A stretch of DNA of 64,000 nt from Endothia cerciana. Its lineage: Eukaryota; Ascomycota; Sordariomycetes; Diaporthales; Cryphonectriaceae. Under the pieces are notes generated by a model. It had not been told where the DNA came from, ran no database searches, and saw only the letters and a program-made list of their open reading frames with translations. A program made the position numbers and the translations under genes. The stretch lies in contig JALRMH010000059.1 of NCBI GenBank assembly GCA_026119935.1, forward strand, positions 124,001 to 188,000, read 5' to 3'. Positions 36,752 through 49,035 of the stretch are shown in pieces. Numbering within the stretch: position 1 is the first letter of the stretch; the number at the start of each line of letters is the position of its first letter.

Positions 36752-38576
36752 ATAAGAAGTAGACACCAGAGATACCAGAGAGGCTTCCTGTACAAAGGCG
36801 ATGGATTCGCATGAATAGCAAGATGTAATACATATCAACATGATACCACACCCTTCTGCCCTTCTTCCCGTCGAACAAACGACAGAACCGGAAGAACAGA
36901 AGAGATAGGGGAGAGAGCTTACCCTATCTGCTGCCCCTACACCTTTTGAGTAAATAAACCACCCGCGTGACAGTCTCCTGCAATTGCGCGCCACGGGGCC
37001 GGAGTGGGGGGGGGGGGGGAGGTGGAGGTGAGCTGCTCATCAGCACTCCTCTCCGCACATGATGGCTAAACCGGGGGCCAACGGGACGACAAGTCTGCAG
37101 GAGATCCACGCGATCTTTTTTGTTGGCAGCACTGCAAGGAGCGGACAGCCTGGTAGGACTCGAAACTGGAACCTTGGGGGGTGACAGGTTGGACACTCGG
37201 AATCAATGAGGATGGAGGTGCCCGTCGAGCTATCCGCCGTATAGGATGGGAGGCTGTGGGCGGAGCACAGGTGCCATGAGTATTGCCTGTCTATCTCATC
37301 TCAACTCCCGCTGATGCCCGAGTTGAACGTATCCCACCCGAAGCATCCGGTACACAATCCAGCGAGAACCGTATCCTGAGCGCCCAAGAGCACCTGTTGT
37401 GAGACTCTGGGCTCGAGACCGACGACGGCGAGACGAGGTTGGAGTCCCTCATGCCCCTGGATGGAGGATCGCCATGACAGCGACGATCATACTGGGGGCC
37501 ACAGCATCTGGATCTGGGTGGGGTCTATAAGCCTCCGTCCTTGTCCCCTCGCGCCGTCGAACGGTCTCCCCCGCCTGACATGTCAGCAACATGCCCGGGA
37601 CGTGCTCTGGTCCGTGTCGCATTCGCCTGTTGAGGAGGCGGCGATGGGGAAGCCTCGGCCTGGCGGCAAACAGGATGACGACCCGAGGCCTCAGGCCTGG
37701 CGCGGATGGTAGCAGCGGGAGCTCCGACCGAAAGACGATACCGGTGGCCGCGGAGGGTGCTTCTGGGCCATCTTGTCGTATCCTCGCCCGTTTTCGTGGT
37801 CTCGGTGAGGCTGCTGCTGTCAGCTGTGGGCTACGCGTCCCGAGGTCTCAGGAGGAGGAGACCCCACCGTCACTGTCACAAGCTTCTAAGCCTTTGTAGT
37901 ATAGTAGATGAAACCTTGGCAGTGTGGCCCGTGCTCTGCAGGCGCCGTAGGGCTGCAGTGTTAGCAGCCTGACAGCTGTGAGGGCCAGCGCCTTGCACAC
38001 CTACCATGTAGTGCACACACCCTCTGTGCCCCCCTGCAGTGCCCGGTCTGAGCTGTCACGTCACACACCTCAGCAAAGGTCGACGCCATTCAAACCTTCT
38101 CTCGAGGACCCTAAGCTTTCTGTTGAGCCTCAACCTCCAAGGGACGAACCCGTGTCTTCCTGCTTGGATCCTCAACATTTTACTCCTCAGCATCAATCCT
38201 CTTCTGGATTCCTGTCAGCGCTCCTTGTTGCCCCCCTATCACCGTCCCGTTCAAGCTCAGGCTAACCCTCATCCAGCATTGCCGACCAGACCGTCGTCCG
38301 TGCTGTTCTGGCCTGGTACTCGAGGGCTTCGGAGGCCTAGGCACGAGAGGTGCTCGACTCAAGAGAGCAGAGGTGTAGGGCCCCAGGCTACTCCGCCCGG
38401 TGGAAAAGAACGGTGTCTGACCATCGCTGCAGGTTCGGCTGTTGATGCCATCGACCGCTCCAGGCCGTGTCTCACCGCTACTGCTAGCAACTGCTTGCCT
38501 CTTCGCGATCCTGTCCCTCCTCGTCCTGCGCTTCCTCGATATACCCTTCCCCTCCTCCAGCAATACGACCTACGAC
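36752..38576. other. intergenic, promoter side of the acyl-CoA synthetase gene
   Basis: About 1.8 kb without a supported gene. A G run of about 14 lies at 37006-37019. Just before the next start codon a pyrimidine-rich stretch ending in CTCCAG (near 38560) looks like the acceptor of an intron in the 5' leader. Confidence 0.45.
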
Positions 38577-40778
38577 ATGTCTGGCCCGGAGAGTTGGCGG
38601 CATGGCATCGGGCCGCTCCACATGATCTCCAAGCCGCCCTTCACCATCGATGTCCCCGGCGCGCCCGAGGTCGAGGGCGAGACCAAGCCCCGCATAAACC
38701 CCAGTGCCAGAGATGGCCTCGTCACACGCCCTGACCCAGAAGTCGATACTGTCTTCCGCCTCATCAAGCGCTCTGCCGAGAAGTATGGCAATGAGCGTTG
38801 TATCGGCACCCGTGAGCTGATCAGGGTGCATGAGGAGGTCAAGAAGGTGCCCAAGATCGTCGACGGCAAGCAGGAGATGGTCGAAAAGAAATGGCAGTAC
38901 TTTGAGCTCTCCGACTACTCCTACATAACGTATGCCGAGTACGAGACCTACCTGCTGAGCCTGGCCTCGGGGCTGCGCAAGCTGGGCGTGGAGAGGGGCG
39001 ACAAGGTACACATGTTTGCCTCGACCAGTGCAAACTGGCTGGCTATCGCGCATGCATGTTCCTCCCAGACCTTCACGATTGTCACTGCCTATGACACGCT
39101 GGGTGTGGCCGGTGTGGAGCACACGATGGTCCAGAGCAAGCCCAAGGCCATGTTCACCGACCCTCACCTGTTCAGGACTGCCTCGGGCGCCCTGGACAAG
39201 GCAGACTCTATCAAGATCATCATCTACAACGACAAGTCCATCATGCAGCCCATCAACCAGTCCGATATCGACTCCTTCAAGGCGGCCCACCCGAACCTGA
39301 CCGTCCTGAGCGCATCCGAGCTTGCCTCCCTCGGCGAATCCAACCCCGTCCCTCCTTCCGCTCCGTCTCCCGAAGATACCTACTGCATCATGTACACATC
39401 CGGCTCGACCGGTCCTCCCAAAGGCGTATCGATGACCCATGCGAACTTTGTCGCGGCGGTGGCTGGCTTCGTGGGTATCCTAAGGGACAATGTTAGTACC
39501 AATGAGATGGTCCTGGCCTATCTGCCCCTCGCCCACATCCTCGAGATGTGCATCGAGAACCTGGTGCTCTTCTTCGGCGCGACTATGGGCTACGGCAGCA
39601 CGCGTACCCTGTCCGACGCAAACGTGAAAAACTGCGCTGGCGACATGCGCGCCTTCCGGCCTTCCCTCCTTGTCGGTGTGCCACAGATCTGGGAGACCAT
39701 CAAGAAGGGCGTTATTGGTCGTGTGAACGGTTCGTCGCCGCTTGTCCGCGCCATGTTCTGGGGGGCTGTCTGCGCCAAGAGCTTCCTCGTCAAGAACAAC
39801 CTGCCCGGGCAGACAATGTTCGACTCGCTCGTGTTTGGCCAGGTCCGCAAGCTCACCGGTGGTAACCTGCGTTACATCGTCAATGGCGCCAGCGGTATCT
39901 CCAAGGACACCGCGCACTTCATGTCCATGTTGTTGGCACCCATGCTTCAGGGCTACGGCCTCACCGAGACTGGCGGCAACGGCGCCGTGATGTCGCCCCA
40001 ACAGTTCACACTCAACGGGTCATGCGGCCTCCTGTCACCCGCCATCGAGTGCAAGCTGGTCAGCATCCCCGAGCTGGACTACTCGACGAGCAACACTCCG
40101 CCCCAGGGCGAGATCTGGTTCCGCGGTGGCCCAGTCCTCAAGGAATACTTCATGAACCCGGAGGAGACCCAGAAGGCCATCACCCCGGATGGCTGGTTCA
40201 AGACGGGAGATATCGGCGAGTTCGACGAATTCGGCCATCTCAAGGTCATCGACCGCGTCAAGAACCTCGTCAAGCTGCAAGGCGGAGAGTACATCGCGCT
40301 CGAGAAGCTGGAATCAGTGTATCGCAGCTCAAAGGCCGTCCAGAATATCATGGTACATGGCGACGGCGAGCACCCGCGGCCGATCGCCGTCGTCTTCGTC
40401 AACGAGCCTGCCGTGAAGGACATCGCGAGGGCCGCCGGAGCCAACCCGGACGAGCCTGGAATGCTGAAGGACAAGAGAGTGACCGAGGCCGTGCTGAAGG
40501 ACCTGCTGGCGCAAGGCAAGGCAGCTGGCTTCAGCAGCCTCGAGATGCTGACTGGTGTGGTGTTGACGGATGAGGAATGGACGCCGCAGAATGTGAGTCC
40601 TTTTTTCCTTCCTTTTTTTCCTTCTTTTTTTATCCAAATGATTGCGATCTGGTAAAGGGGGAACTGAGTTGCTGACAACGACTGGCAGGGCCTGGTCACG
40701 GCTACCCAGAAGGTGAACCGCCGCGCATGCAGGGAGAAGTACAAGAAGGACATCGAGGGGACCTTCAGGTCGGTCTGA
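38577..40778 (+). CDS. long-chain acyl-CoA synthetase
   Basis: It activates long-chain fatty acids with ATP and CoA for beta-oxidation, lipid synthesis and protein acylation. Two exons (38577-40592 and 40689-40778) give 701 residues, the usual size of yeast Faa1-type enzymes. The ATP/AMP-binding P-loop is YTSGSTGPPKG. The fatty-acyl-CoA synthetase signature is complete: DGWFKTGDIGEFDEFGHL followed by VIDRVKNLVKLQGGEYIALE. LQGYGLTETGG is the adenine-binding motif. I chose ATG 38577 (MSGPESWRHGIGPL) for its family fit. The frame stays open to an ATG at 38442, which would add 45 residues with a hydrophobic helix, but that part resembles a pyrimidine-rich leader intron. The last exon encodes the lysine-rich C-terminus (VNRRACREKYKKDIEG). 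Intact, and convergent with the ubiquitin protease gene 476 bp downstream. Confidence 0.92.
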
Positions 40779-41254
40779 CTGGGACACCGATGACCTTCTT
40801 GCTTCCTGGGGAGGTCTTGAAAAACCTGGAAACGTCTCGCTTTCTTATCAACCCCACTTGCGACTCACTCCAAACTCGTCCTGCGACGCCCCCCCCCCCC
40901 CTCCTCCCTCACGGTGTTCCTAAGGCCGGCTTATCTATATGTCTTGTTTCGTCTAATACGGTGCATCGATCGTTTCTGAGCATTACATACACGGGATGGC
41001 CTGGCTGTAGAAGGGTGGTATGTCGAGTATCAAAGGCTGTCGGTCTTGCATGGCGCGAATGGAAGTGGCCTCGGCGTTCGGTCTGCCATGATGCTCGCTG
41101 GAGTTGGGGTCTGTTCTGATATTGTTCGTATCACTCACGTATTTCTATATACCAGATTAATGTGTGTTGTGGACATGGACAAGAGGACGCCAAGGAGGAT
41201 ATCAAACGCTTCTTCGACTCTATACATGCTATGCTATATCCAGCGATGACCTCC
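40779..41254. other. convergent intergenic region
   Basis: The 3' flanks of the acyl-CoA synthetase (plus) and the ubiquitin protease (minus) meet here. A run of ten or more C lies at about 40889-40899. Confidence 0.5.
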
Positions 41255-44200
41255 CTATACCAACCCAATATCTTTACGCTGGTAAAAAACCATATACGCG
41301 TCCATGCCCCCTTGCCGCTGCAGCAGGTTCTTCGTGAGCCCGACCGGCTGGATCCGCGAGTCGTCCGCGATGCGCCACTCGTCCGGGCCGCCGTCGCGGA
41401 TGATGGAGATGTAGTGGCCGCCCAGCAGCTGGCCGCCGTGCTGCACGACGGCGTAGGCGTCATACTTGAAGGGCTTGGTGAAGTGGTGGTCTGCGATCGT
41501 CGTCGTCGTGGGCGAGGTGAGCGGCTGGCTGGTGGCGCTGTTGCTGCTGCTCCTGGCGGCCAGCAGGGATGAGTATGGCTGTTGGCCCTGGATGCTGTAG
41601 GGGGTGAGGTCCAGGTCACGGTGGGGGAAGTCGATGTAGACGCTGTTCTTGCGCATCCTGTTCTCGAAGCGGCCGAAGACGATGCACAGGAGGTCCGGGA
41701 GGCGCGCGAACCTCGGCGTCCTGCGGCACGCCCCCGTGCACCCACAGCCGTCGCACTTGTAGTCGTCCAGGACCTCGGCCGAGAAGTAGTTACTGAGGAG
41801 TCCCTCGATGGACTGTGGCTGGTTGGTCTCCGGGAGGGAGAGGACGAGGTGGTTCTTGGGCGGGTCAACGCGGTAGGCGACGTGTCCGCACCTGTCACAA
41901 CGGGTGATGAGACACTCGAGTGTCTGCCAGTACTTGTCTATGATGGAGTTGTTCGCCTGGCTGTAGAGATTCCAAATGTCCACAGCGCCTTCGAGGATCG
42001 ACTTGTTGCCTGGTGGCGGCGGTAATATCTCGTCGGGGCGATCGCGATGTTGATTCGTCTCGTCCGACAGCTCTGTGAACAACCTGACCAAGAACTCATG
42101 TGCGTCCATCTGTCTGTCGCCGCCGAGGATCTGGTCCTCCGGCCGTTGCCCCTTGAAGCCCTTGGAGGTGATCTGCCGCAGGTATCGCTATTCTGGGTCA
42201 GCGTCCACACTATGCGAAATGAGGACCGATCCAATTCAGGTCCGAGATCCAGGTGGCTCTCCCCCAGTCATGAGCAGGGAAAAGTCTCTCGGGGGACGAC
42301 AAAGCTTTTCTTGCATAGATTCCAAGAGGGAATGCAGTTTCCACCGCGTCAAGGGGAGATTGCGATCCTTATGCGGCAAACTTTCCGGGGACCCAGAGCG
42401 CATCCAGAGTCAAGCTTGGGACTGCTTCGCCAGAGGTAAAGGGACCAGGGGAGTGATATAATATAGACTAAGCTTACCATCAGGGTGTCTGCCGTCATGA
42501 CAAACTTGGCAGTCCCCATCCATAGAAACAGGTTCGACATAATCTTGATCAGGAGCTGTGGCGGTTGTATCTGCTCGTCGGCCTTCTTCTGTGGCTTGTA
42601 CAAGTTCTGCCAGGCCTGCGTGAAGAGCTCCTCTCCGAAGCCTCCCGAAGCGAAGAGCGCCTGCAGGGTACTATTTGCGTAACACCAGTTCCCGGGATTC
42701 CGAAGGCCAATGGCTCTCCTGCGTGCCGCCGTGTCGGTCCTCGTGATGACCTTGGTGGTGGAAGTGCCCTGCTCATCGTCTGGCGGCTGCAGTCCTGTGA
42801 AACTCCGGCGTGGGACCGCGGGTGGCGGCCTTGCCGGTTCAGACGGGAGCAACGGATAATCTGCAGGCTTATGATGATGGCGAGGAGGCGGTGGTGGTGC
42901 GGCTTTCACACGTGGCTGTAGGGTTTCCGTCCCATTCGTCCTGACGGGCGACGTCATGGACTCCTGAACGGTTGGGTAGCGTGTGAGCAAATCGCTGACG
43001 CTCCTGACGGCTATCCAGTCCTGGCTGTTGGCGACGTCCCCGTCATCCTGCTTGGGCTGCTCTAGTTTTTCCTCCCACCGCCGCGCCTCTTCGGCATCCT
43101 GAATGGGCTTGATGGGTGATTTCAACCAAGGCTTATCGTAGGTCGACTTCTTTCTCTTGTGTGAAGAGAAGTGAAGAGAATTGCCGCCTATCATGTCAGA
43201 CCACGCATCCAGTCCTCCCCTTAGCAACTTGGGGTGCTTCGAGGCAGGGTCTCCCTCGGGGTAATCGAAATCCGCCAACACCGAGAACATCTTCGCCGCG
43301 GGGCTGACCCGGTCCAAGCCGAGGCTCTGTGAGTTCTGGTCGTAGATGACGATCATATCAAATTCGTGACGCGTTTCGAAGAGCCTCTTCTCTTCCGGCG
43401 ACCCGACCTCCATGGAGTCCTCCACGTCCGAGGCCTCTATGTGGGGCCGCTGGATGACTTCGGATTCGATACATATTGTTGCCGAGGAGAAGATGTGCCC
43501 ATTCTTAAAACTGGCGCGAGACCGGACGTCTATCAGCAAGATGCGGTAATGCGCAGTCCTCTGAAATCTGAGCAGATCTTGAACGGTGATGACATCCCCG
43601 TCCGGGAGAGCCGGCCGTTTCGTCTGGGGGGTGAGGGCTGGGGCTGAGATGGCGGGCTGGCCATTCAGCGCAGGGTGTGCTGATGGGGACTTGTTTAGGT
43701 TCGGGGAGTTGGGTTTCGAGGGGAAGGAAGCGGCGGACGAGCCTGTCCGACTGAACATGCCGCGTGGCGTGCTGGAGGGTAGATCTGCCGCCTCGTTCGA
43801 CAGGTTGCCCCTGGCTGGACTATAGATGGCATCCGGGACCTTGGGCATGAGGCTGACCACCGCGTCGACCGATGTCCTCAGCTTTGGCGGCTTTGGGGGT
43901 ACCTGGGGCATGGCCTTGGAGGCCGTGGTAGTCCCCGGCGGCACGGTCAGCTTCGGGGTTGACGCGGCATTGGGTGCCGGGACGGGTTTCGATGCCGTGG
44001 GCCTGGAGAGCGGAGGGCCGGAGGCCCGTGTTGGTGTGGGCTGTACGCCGGACTGTGCGTTGTCCTGCTTGATGATCTCCTTGATCTTCTCGAACGTGTC
44101 ATAAGATGAGGCAAGCTGGTCCGTGACGCGCTTGCAACGCTGGCTATAACCACCATCTGAGTAGTTCCGGTGCTGCGGGATGACCTTGATGGCGAGGGTG

Positions 44201-44592
44201 AGAGCTATGACGAGTCAGATGAGACGAACACCTAGCGGCCGGGGCAGGATATCTCTCGTCTGCGAGGTCCCGCCAGGAGAGGGGAGGCCTCCCCACCGCA
44301 GGAAAGTTCTCGTGGGAAGACCGTCCAACGGCAGAGGCCGGAGTGAAAGACTTCCGTCCGCATGAGACTCGACGGGTTGGGGCGGACGAGGACCTCCTCA
44401 CCACGGGAACGCTATCCACTCACCCTTGATGTAGGCCTCAAGGCCGTTATCGAGGCGGCCGCTGGAGACGCTAGCCCGGGCCAGGTTCGCAGCAGCTTCG
44501 GCCTCGTCGAGGAGGCTGCTCAAGGGTTTCGAGACGATGGCGGCTCCGTCATCCGGGCCGCGTACGAGGTCCGTGAAATGCCTGTACGGCAT
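41255..44592 (-). CDS. rhodanese-containing ubiquitin-specific protease (Doa4/USP8 type)
   Basis: It removes ubiquitin from proteins; the Doa4/USP8 group works on cargo at endosomes. Three exons (44592-44424, 44204-42478 and 42187-41255) give 942 residues in one frame; introns are 219-220 and 290 nt, long for this window. The N-terminal helical part (LLDEAEAAANLARAS) may be a MIT-like or dimerisation region. A Pro-rich linker follows, then a rhodanese domain from about residue 260 (LLIDVRSRASFKNGHI). Its active-site loop reads IVIYDQNSQSLG with no cysteine, so it should be catalytically dead, as in Doa4. The USP Cys box GLRNPGNWCYANSTLQALF is complete (Cys near 563). A CxxC zinc ribbon (CDRC, CDGCGC) is inserted, and the His box GGQLLGGHYIS (His near 890) is followed by DEWRIADDS with the third catalytic residue. 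Start at MPYRHFTDL. Intact. Confidence 0.88.
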
Positions 44593-44657
44593 TTTGAAGA
44601 GATGAGGGCCCGGCAGGCGGAAGGTTTCATGGTGCAGCCCGATGACCAGAGGGGCTC

Positions 44658-44683
44658 GACATCGACATCGACATCGACATCGG
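44658..44683. repeat. (CGACAT)n hexamer repeat
   Basis: Four copies of a CGACAT unit lie just upstream of the ubiquitin protease start codon, in its 5' leader or promoter. Confidence 0.7.
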
Positions 44684-44782
44684 GAGGGGGGGTGAGGTCG
44701 AGGGTCCTTTTGGGATGGGATGTGTGGTGATGATGCAACAAAGAAGTCGAGGTCGAGTGGATGAATGACAAGTTTGTGCGTG

Positions 44783-44806
44783 GGTGAGTGAGTGAGTGAG
44801 TGAGTG
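44783..44806. repeat. (GTGA)n tetramer repeat
   Basis: About five GTGA units lie in the upstream region of the ubiquitin protease gene. Confidence 0.7.
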
Positions 44807-44993
44807 GATGGATGGCCGACCTCCGGCGGCGTGCTTAGCGACGGGTTGTGCCCGCTGCCAGGTTTCAGCATTTAGCACCTGTCGAGTACTATGGCTCACA
44901 AGCGCCCCCAAGCGACGTCAACGCGCCAGGGATGCCAACGTGCTAGGCATCATCCTTACATAATCACACATGCACACATGACAACCACAACCC

Positions 44994-45022
44994 ATACACG
45001 CCATACACGCCATACACGCCAC
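44994..45022. repeat. 9-bp tandem repeat (CCATACACG)
   Basis: Three adjoining copies of a CCATACACG-type unit lie between the ubiquitin protease promoter and the VPS27 3' end. Confidence 0.7.
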
Positions 45023-45344
45023 ACTATGCAAGCACCTGGCCACGACTGGCCTACCCCAGTACTAAGTACCCAGCACCCAGATGGGCACCAGCATGATCAG
45101 GTCTTTGGATCCGGAATGATGACAGGTTCAGGATGAAACACGGGATACTCGAGGTTATTATTTATTTGCCTTCCATTTCCGCCGTTCATGGGCTACTTCA
45201 CAGACGGAGATCTGTCTAGATAGGTACACTACACTCCGCCTGCGCAGAGTTCCGAGGCCGAGCCCTCGGTTACCTCTGTCGAAAGGGGGGGAAACGCTTG
45301 CATTCATCAGTTTAACGCATGGCCGCCCCCCCCCAAGTTGGGCT

Positions 45345-47811
45345 TCAGAGCTCGATCAATGCCTCCTCTATCACAGGCTGTTGCGGCGCATGTTGAGGCG
45401 CGGACGGGAAGGCCTCCTGTTGATACCCAGGGTACGGCTGCTGGGCCTGCTGGGGCAGATGCTGCCATGGCGCTGAGGACGGCACCGGCACTTGCACGTG
45501 CTGCGCCGCAGGGTGCTGCCAGTACGGCGCATGAGGCTGCGGCTGGGGTGGGGGTGCTGATGCTTGCTGCTGAGGAGACACAGCAGCGCCGGGGTTTTCC
45601 GGTACTGCGGACTGGGGGTACTGCTGCATAGACTGTTGGAGATTCGGGTACGGGGAGGGAGAGACGTCGGCGGGCGCACTGGGCGAGGCTTGTGGGTTCT
45701 GCCCTGGCTGTTGCGAGTAGAACGACACGGCGGGGTCGCTCGTGGGTGTCGTGCCGACAGAGTCGGGAGCACTTGGCTGTTGCGGCTGCTGGGGGAGGGC
45801 GGTGTGACCCATCTGGGGGGTTGCCGCCTCGCTAGGTGGGTAGTTTTGTTGTTGTTGGGGGGCGTACTGAGGAGCCCGGCCTGGAGGCACCGAGGCCCTC
45901 CAGCTGTCTTGTCGCTGCGGTTGTGGGGGGTATTGGTGCTGGGGGCCCGGCGTGGATGCGCGTCCGTCGTAGGCAGCATATTGGGGCTGGGGCGTGGGCT
46001 GAGAAGGGTGCGGATAGGATGGCTGGGTGGTGGGCTCGTTGTAGTCTTGCCGAGGCTCCCCAGTGTAGAAGTTCTCGGCTGGACCACTGATATTGGTAGG
46101 TGCGCTGGCGTGGAGTATTGGGTACGGACCCGAAGGCTGCCGGGGAGCAGGCAGGTTGTAGCTGCCGATGCTGTGCTGGTTGAACGCTTTCGAGAGTCGG
46201 TCCTCCAGCATCCTGTCGTAGTATCGCACGGCAGTCTGGAGCTTTGCATGCAGGTCGAGGAGGGTATCTGCGGCGTTGTCAGGACGCGACGCTCAGGTGA
46301 TGACTGGAACCGCGACTTACCGTGCTTGCTCATCGTCTCGCCGTACGTCCGGGCCAGCTTGGGACGCAGCGTTCCGATGCTATCGTAGAGCTCCTGGATC
46401 TGTGGCTCCCGGAGTATTGTGCCGGGAGGCTGCGACTGTAGGCGGTCGACAAGCGTGGAGAACAGATTGATGTTCTCGGCCTCCACGGGAGTCAGCTCGT
46501 AATCGTTCTTAGGTAGTGTGAAAGCGCTCGATAGCGCGTCACCAGCACCAGCAGTCGACTCCTTGAGGGCTGCCGCGTGTTTCTTCTTCTGCTCTTCCAT
46601 GTCGGCCAGGGACGCAGCGATCGCCGCCTTCAGGTCCTCGTCTTCCTCCTCGGCCGCCTTGCCTGTTGAGTGCCCGTTCACTTTGGCGTCAGGGCTCGGT
46701 CCATTCGTCGTCGGCGCAACGTACCCTCTTCCCTTCGAGTGGCTCTGGACCTCCTCCAGGCTCATGGCTAATGCCTTCTTGAGGTCCTCGTCGAAGCTGT
46801 CGTCCACCCGGGCGTTGCGAGGTTGCATGGAGGAGGAATGACGCTTGACAGACGATGAGACCTTGGTGGGGGAACGTTCCGTGGGGAAACTGCCACCTCT
46901 TCCCGATTTATCCGTCAGTTTGGCGTAGCACCCATCATCGACCCTGACCGGCTGTAATATTCCCAAGTGCGGCAGTGGCAGGGTCTTGCTCGAGCACTGT
47001 TGGTCGAAGACGTTTCCGCAATTTCGACAATGGTGTTTCCGGTTGGTGAATGTGAAAGCTGCTCGGCATCGCATGCAGACATCGGAGTCGACCCATTCCG
47101 GGGGCTGTTTGCAAGGGGTTAGCGACGTTGCGAGGACGAGCCTGTTCCGCCTGCTGACGTACCGCACTGCTGTCTATCATGCTGCTGGACACAGAAACCT
47201 TGGGGGGGAACTGGAAGCCCTCCCGCTGCAGTGTCCTGTACACCTCGTTGATGTAGTTCAGTTCGTACCTGCCTTCAGTGGCCGCTGCCCATGACTGGAT
47301 GTATTCGAGGATCTTGGAGCGAACGTCGTAGTTGACAAGGGCGGGGCCGACAGCTTTCAGGAGGGAGACGAGGTTGTCCATGAACTCCTTCGAGGCGATC
47401 TCGGTGAGAAAGTGATGGCCTCCATTCTTGACGCATGTATCTGTAAGCTATTTTTTGAGAAGTTAGAACAACGAGGTCCCCAAGCCGCGTTGGCGACATA
47501 GGCAGAGCAATGCCATACATTCAATGCGCTCAGCTGGATATTTGGGTTCTTGTCGCCGATGCGCTTCTTCAAGGAGCGCATGGCGTCTTTGGGAGGGACG
47601 GTCTTGGACCTGATGACATCGGAGATCTCGAGGTTGAGCGCTATATCTTCGCTGTGTCACGGTATTGCGTCAGAAGCTATGCCCTCTCTCGCCCCTCTGG
47701 CCCCGGGCCCCCAGTAGGGGGCGCGCTCCATGCTTACAGACTGCTGCTCGTCGCCCGTGTGATCTGCTCGTCCAGGGCGGAGCCTGCCGAGGAGGACCAC
47801 CATCCCATCAT
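45345..47811 (-). CDS. VPS27: ESCRT-0 subunit Vps27 (VHS-FYVE-UIM)
   Basis: It binds ubiquitinated membrane cargo on PI3P-rich endosomes and starts ESCRT sorting into multivesicular bodies. Five exons (47811-47738, 47651-47519, 47447-47163, 47104-46321 and 46267-45345) join into 732 residues. The start MMGWWSSSAGSALDEQI resembles other fungal Vps27 proteins. A VHS domain fills about residues 10-150 (SLEDIALNLEISDVIRSK, KAVGPALVNYDVRSKILEYI). The FYVE finger from about residue 166 has all three hallmarks: WVDSDVC, RKHHCRNCG and RVDDGC. Two ubiquitin-interacting motifs follow: EDLKKALAMSLEEV and EDLKAAIAASLADM. A helical core (TLLDLHAKLQTAVRYYDRM) that pairs with Hse1 in yeast precedes a Gln/Pro-rich C-terminus of about 250 residues ending EEALIEL, probably a clathrin-binding tail. 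The codon frame is clean throughout. It neighbours a Doa4-type ubiquitin protease acting at the same organelle. Confidence 0.93.
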
Positions 47812-49035
47812 TTTGGAGTGGTGTAGCTGTAGCTATCGGTGTGCTTGGCGCGATGCGATCCGGGTTCCCGCAGCGGTCGTGGACACAGTCGTGGAATCGC
47901 GAGAGCTTGGCTTTATCGGGGGATGCGCGATGGCAGGGTCGGTCGGGAGCAGGTCTGGCTGCAGTCTCAGGGCTATGCGCGTCGGCTACGTAACTCGAGC
48001 TGGTTATGTCGTAACGTTGGGTCCAGGTTGACGTGGAAGTTTCTTGTTGTCGAGGAGGTGTGTTGCGGCAGGTCTGGATCCGGTGTGGGCTGGCAGCTTG
48101 CCAGGACCTCAGCATCTGAGACCTCTAACATTGGTCATATTATTAGCTACTCTGCAGCAGTCTACTGAGAGTTGCCTGCCTGATCATGGCGCGCAACAGG
48201 CTTACGTCGGTGGCCAGGGATCCCCAGAGTGGGGCTACTTACTGTGTAGTAAGCAACACTGGCAACCCCAGCCCCGACAATTGATGACAAGCTATAGTAG
48301 AGGCGCCGTCATTCGACATGCCCATGAACACTGACGGTATCAACGTCCCTGCCCCACGATATATGTGATCACGACCGCTCTTGGGTTGAGTTTGGTGTTT
48401 GTTCTTCCATGATTCCTTTTATGTACCTGTTCTCAGATATCAAAGTTGCTGGGTATCCTGTGGGAGATTCTAGCCAGCTCCTTCATAGGGCTACCGTCAA
48501 AGATCTTATGGGCGCGTCCCATTGTCCCTCGAAGCTTTCAAGGGTAAAGCTTACATCTGCCTCACTCCCTATCTCTTCCATGCCAGCCAAGCCAAAAGGA
48601 AAGGGGGAGGGTGTGTTTGACATTGAAACAAGGACACCAATACGAGACACACAACGAGTATTCCTTCACTGACCACACTTGGAAAAAATTTCCATTTGCC
48701 CTCCTCTGGACTGCGAATCGTCATTCAAAAGCTGTTGCTCCTATATACAAAAGATACCATGTCTAAGCTTGAAGCCCTTATATCATCACAAGCACCAAGG
48801 TCCTAGCTTGGGCACAAGTCGAACCCCCACGGTGTACGTAAACTCAGCAGATGCTCATTTCCTCCCTCTACTGGACCTCTCCTTTTTCTCAATCACGCAG
48901 TCTGCCTTTCCCCCCATCTTGACGCGCGCCTGGTCGCTCTTGAAGGGGTCGCGAGGCTTGCCCAGGGATAACCACACGATAAGTAACATCATCCCCGTTC
49001 TTCCTGCGGACCCGTTGGCATCGCTCAGCCGTTTA
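47812..49035. other. intergenic, nothing recognised
   Basis: This 1.2-kb region upstream of VPS27 has no supported coding or RNA gene. Confidence 0.45.

Larger units (their letters stand above)
44593..45344. other. intergenic with simple repeats
   Basis: This spacer separates two minus-strand genes. It holds the hexamer and tetramer repeats listed separately and a CCATACACG-type 9-bp repeat at about 44994-45022. No gene was seen. Confidence 0.6.

Noticed and set aside
38039..38734. 231-codon plus-strand frame
   Set aside because: Out of frame with, and overlapping, the acyl-CoA synthetase; no own features.
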